From Oscillospiraceae bacterium (GTDB lineage: Bacteria > Bacillota > Clostridia > Oscillospirales > Oscillospiraceae): a DNA stretch of 11,079 nucleotides. The notes beneath the pieces were generated by a model. That model worked only from the letters and a program-made list of their open reading frames with translations. It did not search any database and had not been told where the DNA came from. Made by a program: the position numbers and the translations under genes. Positions 1 through 9,600 of the stretch are shown here, piece by piece (within the stretch, counting starts at the first letter, position 1; each line of letters begins with the position of its first letter). Location of the stretch: NCBI GenBank assembly GCA_017378975.1, contig JAFNXT010000023.1, positions 1 through 11,079 on the forward strand. The letters run 5' to 3'.

Positions 1-648
1 TCGTCCACAGTGATCGCAGGAGCGCAGTAGAAGTTGATGGCGAAAGCGCCGTCGAAGGACACGGAGGGGTAAAGCTGACGGAAGTTGGAGTTCACACGGG
101 TGAAGTTCGTGGTCTTGGTGCTGTCAGCCTTCACGATGGCATCCATCATGGTGCTGTCGTAGGCCTTCACCAGCGCCTGCTGCTCGGCAGTCAGGGCGTT
201 GTTCACCAGCTTATCGGTGTTATGGCCGAAGTAGAGCTGGGCTTCCGCGCCGTAGTTCAGCATGGACACCACCAGCGCCTTCATCTCATCGGAGTTGTTG
301 CCCTTCAGGATGGAGTTGGCGTAGGCCTTGGCGTTGTAGCCGCCGGCGGTGGAGTAAGCATAGCTACCGTCAGACAGCTTGGCGTAGACCTTGAAGTACA
401 GGGTATCGCCCATGTTGGCGGCGGGGATGCCCTCGGACTTGGCAAGGTACACAACGCCGTTGGTCACATAGCCGGGCACCAGAGCCACAGCGTCAGCGAT
501 GGTAGCGTTCTGGTCCATCTTCGGCAGGACCATCAGGCCCAGCTCCACCACGGAGGTCATATCCTTCACGGAGAAGTACACATTGTAGATGATCTCATCC
601 TCGAAGGACAGGGTCGGATAGTTCAGCGTCAGACCGGGGTCGGTCACG
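1..648 (-). other. Unnamed C-terminal module, cut by the left edge
   Basis: About 215 residues. It starts LTLNYPTLSFEDEIIYNVYF and has LGLMVLPK, TLYFKVYAKLSDGSYAYS, VVSMLNYGAEAQLYFG and LTAEQQALVKAYDS, then restarts with YPSVSFDGAFAINFYCAP near the edge. The restart looks like a second copy of the opening motif (YPTLSFEDEIIYNVYF against YPSVSFDGAFAINFYC), so the module probably comes in tandem copies. Similar segments occur at the C-terminus of large secreted proteins of gut Clostridia (from memory); function unknown. Whether an anchor follows cannot be seen. Confidence 0.6.
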
Positions 649-3600
649 ATACTGGGATCTGCCTGTCCGCACTTTTCGCAGGTGCCATCCACATAGCTGT
701 GGCCGGTGGCGGGCACAGCGGCACCGGTGTAGCTATGGCCGCAGAGGGCGCAGGTATGGGTGGTGTAGCCGGCCTCGGTACAGGTGGGCGCGGTGACCAC
801 GCTCTCGTAGTCATGCTCGGCCAGAGCCACATCGGGCAGACGGTACAGGGTACGGGTCTCCACCTGACGGGTCTCGGTGGCTTCCGCAACGCTCTCAGAC
901 CAGCCGGTCCATTCGGTCCAGCGCCCGTAGGTGAACTCCTTCTGGGCGGTGGTATAGGACTGACCGTAGACCGGCACGCAGAAGTACCGGACGGAGTCTC
1001 CACAGGCGGTGCTGTCGTCGAAGCGGTAGCTGCCGTTGGAGGCATCGTACTGGTCGGCCTTGTCGGGAGACACTGTGCTGTAATAGGCATGGAACCGGTC
1101 ATAGTTTCCGGACTCCACGGCCGCGCTGTCAGCATGGCCGGCACAGCACCAGTGGTAGTACAGGTAGCCCACGATCTCATCGGAGCCGAGCACCACACGG
1201 TCGGTCTCGGTCTCGGAAGCCGTGACCTTGTTGCCCTCGTTGTCATACCGGGCATACAGGGCGTTGGTCTTGTCGAAGCCGGTGGGCCAATCCTTCACAT
1301 ACAGGATCTGACCGGCAGTTTCGTTGACCCAACGGGAGTCGGTCAGCTCATAGCCTTCCAGACCGGGCACGAAGGACACGATGGTCTCCCAGTCACGGTA
1401 GCGGTACTGGACCTTGGTCTCGAAGAGCGCCTCAGGCATCAGACCGGGCTTGGTCTCGCTCCAATCCATCATGTCACCGGCGCTGAAGATCTGGCAGTCG
1501 CCGCAGATGCCGCAGGTGAACTCATAGGACTCATAGACGGAGCAGCTGGCATCGTGCTTGACCATGTCGTAGGCATGGACACACTCATAGCCGCAGGCGA
1601 CACACACGCCGCCGGTGAACCGGTGCGCGATGACGGGGATGGGCTCCGCCTTCACATGACCGCAGAGGTCACAGGTGTAGTGCATGACGCCCTCTTCGGC
1701 ACAGGTGGGCTCAGTCTGGACCTTGCCCTCACCGAAGACGTGCTCACAGGCACTGCCGGTGGTGTAGCGCAGAGTCAGACTGCCATCGGCATTCTTGGTC
1801 AGCGTGAAGGTCAGCTCCACGCCGCCGGGCACGAACATCTTCTCACCGGCACCGGTGGCGGTGTCGTAGAAGGTGGCGGTATCGCCCTCGCCCACATAGG
1901 ACTGGGTCATGTACCACTTCAGGTTGCCGGAGGTCTTGATACCGATGTAGCTGTCCTCACGGAAGGTAGCGGTCAGCAGACCGTCCACGAACTTGAACTC
2001 ACCCATGTCGGCGTAGTTCTCCTCGCAGGCGTAGTTGCCGCCGTTGATCCAGCCGAAGAGGTAGAACTCCTCCACATAATCATCGGTGATGTGACCACAG
2101 CCGGCGCAGGCACCGTCCACATAGTTGTGACCGGTGGCGGCGATGGTCTCGTCCTTGGATTCACCGCACTTCGTACAGGTACGGGTCCGGACACCGGTGG
2201 TGGTACAACCGGCGGGAGTGGACACATAGCCGTCATCCCAGCTATGGCTGCAGGCCGCCGCCACGTAGCTGAGGGTCAGACTGCCGTCGGCATTCTCACG
2301 CAGGGTGAAGGTGATCTGGACACCGCCGGGGACACGCATCTTGTTTGCATCGATGCCGGTGGAGGTGTCATACAGCTTCACAGAGGTGGCATCATCGCCG
2401 GGGTAGCCGTTGGTCATGTACCACTTGGCATTGTCGCCGGTCTTGACGGCCACATAGCTGGTAGTGTCGAAGGTAGCCACCAGCTTGCCGTTCGTGAACT
2501 TGTACTTGCCGATGTTGCTGCCATCCTCCTCGCAGGCGTAGTTGGCGCCGTTGATATAGCCGAAGAGGTAGTAGGTGGCGGTGTAGTAGGGGCTCTCGGC
2601 ACCGCAGTTGGTGCAGTTGGCGCCCACATAGTTGTGGCCCTTGGCGGCGATGGACTTGGTGTAAGTATCGGCGCACAGGCTGCAACGGTAGGTCATGACG
2701 CCCTTGGTGGTACAGCCGGGCTCCTGAGAGACGTAGCTGTAATAGGTGTGGGCACATTCGCCGGCCTTGACGTAGGTCAGGGTCAGGCTGCCGTCGTCAC
2801 GCTCGATCAGGGTGAAGGTGATCTCCACCGCGCCGGGGACGTTGACCTTGTCGTGCTGGATCGGCATGGAGGTATCATACAGGTTCGCGGAATTCACGCC
2901 GTCGCCGGGGTAGCCGTCGCACATATACCACTTGGCGTTGCCGGCGGTCTTGACGAACACATAGCTGGTGGACTGGAAGGTGGCCTTCAGCATATTGTTC
3001 TCGAACTTGTAGATGCCCATGTTCTCGCCGTCTTCCTCACAGCCGTAGTTGGCACCGTTGATGTAGCCGATCAGGTAGTAGTCGGTGGACAGGGGCTTGG
3101 GCTTGCCGCAGACGGTACACATACCGTTGGAGAAGCTGTGGCCCTTGGCCTCCACGATGTCGGACTTCTCAACGTAGCCACACAGCTCACAGGTGTTGGC
3201 GGTGTAGCCCTCGGTGTCACAGGTGGGGCTGACGGTGGTGGTGACGAACTGGTGCTCGCAGCTATCGTAGTCGTGCTCGCCGCAACGCTCGCAGACGCCG
3301 TCCACATAGCTGTGGCCCAGAGCCTTCACCTCGGTGTCGGTGTAGCTCTCGCCGCAGAGGGTACAGGTATGGGTGGTGAAGCCGGCCTCGGTACAGGTGG
3401 GCTCGGTGATCACGTCCTCATACTCATGAGCGCAGCCCTCGGGCTCCTCGGCACCGCAGTGCTCACAGAAGCCGTCCACATAGCTGTGGCCCGCAGGCTC
3501 CGTCTCGGTGTCGGTGAAGCTGTGACCGCAGAGGGTACAGGTGTGGGTGGTGTAGCCGGGCTCGGTGCAGGTGGGAGCCGTGACCTCGCTCTCATACTCG

Positions 3601-6600
3601 TGCGTGCAGACGGAAGGATCGACCGTACCGCAGTGCTCACACTTGCCGTCAGCGAAGCTGTGGCCGGTGGCCTCGGTCTCGTCGCTCACATAGCTGTCGC
3701 CGCACAGAGCGCAGGTGTAAGTGGTGTAGCCGGGCTCGGTACAGGTGGGAGCCGTGACCTCGCTCTCATACTCGTGAGCGCAGTGGTCGGGATCGGCCTC
3801 GCCGCAGTGCTCACACTTACCGTCGACGAAGCTGTGGCCGGTGGCCTCGGTCTCGTCGCTCACATAGCTGTCACCGCACAGGGCGCAGGTGTAGGTGGTG
3901 TAGCCGGGCTCGGTACAGGTGGGAGCCGTGACCTCGCTCCGGTAGTCGTGCTCACAGGCCACGCCGTAGGTGGCCCACAGGCCGGTGGCGGACCGGTACA
4001 GATCCAGGCCGGAGTCGTAAGCAGGCACGGACAGGTCGCCGGTCTGGCCGCCTTCGCCGTTATTGAAGATCACGATCGCGGCATCTCTCGGCAGGGTGAT
4101 GGCGTAGATGTCGCCCTCCACCGGCTCCATGGCGTTGCCGGGCCAGCCATCGGTGTACATCACCGTACGGCCCGCGGCCTCCGCCCAGGCGTAGACATAG
4201 ACCTGCTCCCACTGGGTGCCGGCGTTGTCATAGTAGATGGTGACGGTATCGGGGGCATCCTCGGACAGGCCGCAGATGTCACACTTGCCGTCGGTGTAGG
4301 CATGCTCCACATCGGAGCCGCACTTGGTACACAGACCGCTGGTGGTATGCTGTGCGTGCGCGCAGGTGTAGCCACAGTTGGTGCAGACAGCGCCGTTCCA
4401 GCTGTGCCGGCACTCCAGACCGCAGCCCGAGCAGGTGCCCGCGGAGGTGTAGGTGTGCTCCACCTTCACGCCGCAGAGCAGACACGCGGCATCGGTGCCG
4501 TGGTGCTCGTGGCCACAGACCATGCCACAGCTGTAGCAGGTGCCGCTGGCCCAGGTGTGTTCACAGGTGCCGCCGCAGACGGAGCAGATGCCCTCGACCC
4601 AGCTGTGGGACACGGGCAGGCCACACTTGGAGCAAAGGCCGTCGGTGGAGTGGATCTCGTGCTTACAGCTTTCCTCGTAGGTGACCCAGCTACCGGTGGC
4701 AGGATCGTACATGGTAGCGGTGGCGTCGTAGGCAGGGGCGCCCAGATTGATGCTCTGACTGCCGTAGCCGTCATTGAAGATCAGGTTGGTGGCCTCGATG
4801 GGCAGCTCGATGGCGTAGATGCCGTCACCCATGTGGGTCATGGCAGTACCGGGCCAGGAGTCAGTGAACTCGGTGGTCCGTCCGGCGGCCTCTGCCCATG
4901 CGTAAACGTTGACATTGCCCCAGTTGGTGGTGTTGTTGTCGTAGTAGACGGTATAGGTGTCGGGGGCGGACTGGCTCAGACCGCAGACGGAGCACTTACC
5001 GCCGGAGTAGCTGTGGCTGACGCTGACACCGCAGTTGGTGCAAAGACCGCTGGTGGTGTGGTAGCCGTGAGAGCAGTAGACCAGAGCCATGTTCTGGTTG
5101 TACACGCTCTCCTCGTGGACCAGGTCGCCCTTGACCAGGACCGTCACGGAGTAGGGCTCCACGCCCACGGCATCGCTGTAGCCGTTGATGTCCTTGCCCC
5201 ACAGGGGAGTATTACCGGCCTGCGTACCATGGATGGTGGCCTGATAATAGCCGTGCGGCACGTAGTTCTGGACATCGACCCACTGGGTCTGGTCACTGCC
5301 GTTGAAGATCATGACGATGCCATCGGAGCACTCGTAGTTGTAATTGCCGTCCACATAGACCAGCATGGTGTTGCCGTTGATGGAGTGGATGCTGGTCGCG
5401 TTCCACGCATCGCTTCCATTGGAACAACGGAGGGCCTGATGGTTCTTACGGAAGGCGATCAGACCGGCGTAGTAATCGTCGGTGCGCTGAGCGAACTCCT
5501 TGCTCTGCAGGTCGGACCAGCGGATCTTGTTGACGTAGTCGCTGGTGCCGAAGGCATTGTCGTAGCGGGTGCCCCACTCGTCCTTCTTCTCACGGAGCAT
5601 CTCGTCACCGGAGTAGATGAAGGGGATGCCCTGACTGAGCATGACCATGGCGGTGGACAGACCGTTCATCCGGGCCATCTGATCCCAGAAGGCACCGTTC
5701 CGGCTGATGATGATCTTATCCATCAGACAGTAGTTGTCGTGGCAGGACACATAGTTGACGGTCTGGCTGGGGCTGGAGGACCAGCCGTTGGAGGCCCGGA
5801 AGGCGCTTGCGATGGTGCTGAACTTGTCGCTTGCGCCGGTGGCGAAGCCCCAGGAGTTGCCGTTGTCACCGGCGATGGCGTTACGGAAGCTGTCGTTGAA
5901 GAAGCCGAAGCCGCCGACCTCCCATGCGTTGCCCTGAGAGGCAAGGTTGTAGCCATACTGGACAGCGGTACCGCCGGCCGCCCAGCCCTCGCCGTAGAAC
6001 ATGACGTTGGGATACTTGGCATGGACGGTGTTGACGATCTCGTTGATGGTGACGGTATCGATCAGGCCCGCCAGATCGAAACGGAAGCCGTCGATGTGGT
6101 ACTCCTCCACCCAGTGCATGATGGAGTCCACGATCAGGTTCCGGACCATGGCCCGCTCGGTGGCGAAGTCGTTGCCCACGCCGGAACCGTTGGACCAGTT
6201 GCCCTCACCGTAGAAACGGGAGTAGTAGTTGGGCACGATCTTGTTGCCGCAGTAGTTGCCGCCGTCGAAGGTGTGGTTGTAGACCACGTCCATGACCACG
6301 TTGATGCCATTGGAGTGGAAGCTCTGGACCATCTGCTTGAACTCGGTGATACGGGTGGCGCCGTTGAAGGGATCGGTGGCGTAGCTGCCCTCGGGGACAT
6401 TGAAGTTCTTCGGATCGTAGCCCCAGGCGTACTGTGCCCAGTCGTCCAGATGGTACTCATCCACGGAATTGAAGTCGAAGGCAGGCATGAGCTGCACATG
6501 GGTGATGCCCAGCTCCTTCAGGTGCTGCAGACCGGTGGAGTAGCCGTTGTAGTTGGTGCCCTGCTGGGTCAGGCCCAGATACTTGCCCTTCCATGCGTCC

Positions 6601-9600
6601 TTCACGCCGGAGCTGGCATCGATGGTCATCTCACGGATGTGCAGCTCATAGATGATGGCATCGGTGTAGGACATGTACTTGTTGGGGCTGATGTCGTTGC
6701 TCCAGCCGGCAGGATCGGTGGAATCCATATCCACGATCATACCGCGGTCGCCATTGGCACCTACGCCCTTGGCATAGGGGTCGGTGGCCTCCACGGTGTA
6801 GCCGGGGAACACCACATCGTAATTGTAGTAGTAGCCGCTGAGGTTACCGGAAACGGTGACATACCATGTACCGCTGCCGCCCTGCTTCATCTGCACATAC
6901 TGGACCATGTTGCCGCTGCCCCAGTTGCCGTTGTCATAGATCTTCACATAGACCTGCTTGGCAGTGGGAGCCCACACCTTGAAGGTGGTGCCGCTCTTGC
7001 TCCAGGTGGCACCCAGATCGTCACCGTGGTAGGTGTACTGGGAAGCGAACTTGTCGGTGTAGAAGATATTGTGAGCATTGTAGCTGATGGTGCAGTAGAA
7101 GCTGCCGTACTTGACCTGGAAGCTGCAAGCCTCGGTCAGGTTCAGCTCACGGCTGAGCTTCAGGCTGTAGCCGTTGCCGTCGATGGACACGCCGGTGACG
7201 GTGACATTGGTGGCGTTGCCGTTGGCATCCACGATCTGGAAGCTGGAAGCCGTCACCGCGGACAGCGGCATGGAGGTCTTGACCCAGACGGTACCGGCCT
7301 CGTAGTTGTAGTTGGCGTAGCTGAGCTTGGCGGTGGAGAGCACATCCTCGCCCAACACACGCAGACCGGAAGCGGAGCCGGAGTTCAGGAAGTAGTGGAC
7401 CGTACCGTTGCGGACATCGGACAGGTCGATGAACCGGTCGTAGAACTCCTTGTCGGACCAGTCGCTCTTACGGACGGTGTAGCCCAGATTCAGGTTGGTA
7501 GCGCCGTCCACGGTGTAGGTGGCGATCATGCCCTTGTTGTTGGGGTCGGGAGAGAAGGCCACGGAGCCGGAAGACTCGTTGCACCAGAACCAAACGTCCC
7601 AACCGGCGTAATCGCCGCTCTCACGGTAGAAGTGCAGGACCACCTTGATCTTACCGGTATCGGTGACGGTGTCGTCCCCGGGGACCACCACGGTGCAGTT
7701 GCCGTCGTAGCCGCCCATGCCCTTGTTGCCCGGATCGGTCACCCACGCGCCGTCCACCACGAACTTGTACTCATGGACACCGGGAGCCAGCTCCATCGTC
7801 ACGGACCAGATGCCGTCGGAGCCCTTCACCAGCTTGGTGGCGGTGGAGCTCCAGTCGTTCATGGAGCCTGCCAGATACACGCTGGAAGCGGTGCCGGCGT
7901 AGCGGAAGGTGACGGTGGTGCCGTCGATCTCGGGGCTGATGATGGTATCCTGCTCAGCGGTGACCACATCGCAGGTCAGCTTGCCCTCGCTGTTGGTACC
8001 GGTGGGCTTGATCCAGATCTCACGGGTCTTCTCCAACGTGGCATAGCCGATGGTCAGATCCGCGGTCTGTCCGCCGTTCCAGTTGTGGAAGATCAGGCCC
8101 AGGCTCTTGCCGGAGGTGGGAGTGTAGTCCAGCAGGAAGGTGTAGTAGCCGTTGGCATCTCTGTCGATGATCTTGCCGGGCCAGCCATAGCCGGACAGGG
8201 CGACATCGGTGGAAGCCTCCCATGCGTAGGCCACCACGCCGTTCCAGCCTTCGGTGTTGACGAAGTGGATCAGGATGCCGTCGGGACGGCTCATGCCGCA
8301 GACGGTACAGGTGGTGCCGGACCAGCTATGGTCACAGGCATTGCCGCACTTGTCGCAAACGCCCTCGGTCCAGACGTGCTCACAGCCATCGCCGCAGACG
8401 GAGCAGACGCCATCGACGTAGGTGTGCTCCACGGTGGCACCGCAGGTGCCGCAGATGCCCTCGGCGTCATGGCTCTCATGGGCGCAGGCCGTGCCGCAGT
8501 CGCCGCAAACGCCGTCGGTCCAGCTATGGACGCAGACCAGACCGCAGATGTCACACACGCCCTCGGTCCAGCTATGCTCACAGGCCTTGCCGCAGACGGT
8601 ACAGCCGCCGTTTTCGAAGGTGTGCTCCACAGCGGTGCCGCAGAGGGTACAGTTGCCTTCGGTATCATGGTTTGCGTGGCCGCAGGAAGCGGCATCCACC
8701 AGATAACTCAGGGTCAGGGTCTCGTCGTCGCTGACGGTCAGGGTGAAGGTGACCTCCACGCCGCCGGGGACGAACATCTTGTTGGGATCGGCGATGCCGG
8801 AAGCGGTGTTGTACAGCTTCACGGAGGTCAGGGTGTCATCGTAGCCCTCGGTCATGTACCAGCTCAGGTTGTCGCCGGTCTTCACGGCCACATAGCTGTC
8901 AGACTCGAAGGTGGCGATCAGCTTACCGCCGTCAAACTTGTAGATGCCGATGGTCTCGCCGTCTTCCTCACAGCCGTAGTTGCCGCCGTTGATCCAGCCG
9001 AACAGGTAGTAGGAACGGGTCGCGCCGCAGACGGTACAGGTGTCGCCCTTGTAGCTGTGATCCACCTTGGTGCCGCAGTCGGGGCAGATGCCGTCGGTGC
9101 CATGGTCGGGATGCTCACAGGCCGCGGTCTCATAGCGCAGGCCCAGCGTGCCGTCGCCGTTGACGGTCAGGGTGAAGGTGACCTCTACGTTGCCGGGGAC
9201 GAACATCTTCTCCGGCACGGCGATGCCCTTGGCGGTGTCGTACAGGGTGACGGAGGTGGCGTTCTGATCGAAGCCCTCGGTCATGTACCACTTGGCGTTG
9301 TCGCCGGTCTTCACGCCCACATAGGAGTCGGTGGTGAAGGTGACGACGAGCTTGCCATCGACGAACTTGTAGATACCGATGTTGGCGGTGTCTTCCTCGC
9401 AGGCGTAGTTGGCGCCGTTGATCCAGCCGAACAGGTAGTAGTCCACCACAGGCTCCTTCTCACCGCAGTCGGCGCAGGTGCCGCCCACATAGCTGTGACC
9501 GGTGGGAGCGACGCTCTCGGTGTAGCTGTCACCACACTTGGCGCAGGTGTAGGTCATGACGCCCTCGGTGGTACAGCCAGGCGCGGTGGTGACTGTGCCG

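Noticed and set aside
1..648. Sortase motif, dockerin or S-layer homology domain at the C-terminus
   Set aside because: None is visible in the sequence present; the C-terminus lies beyond the window.
3105..3956. CRISPR-like or intergenic repeat array
   Set aside because: The period is 174 bp, a multiple of three, the repeats stay in frame and encode conserved Cys and His; there are no short identical repeats with unique spacers.
4269..8684. DNA- or RNA-binding zinc fingers from the CxxC motifs
   Set aside because: They lie in a predicted extracellular starch enzyme among carbohydrate-binding modules and lack the basic helices of nucleic-acid-binding fingers.
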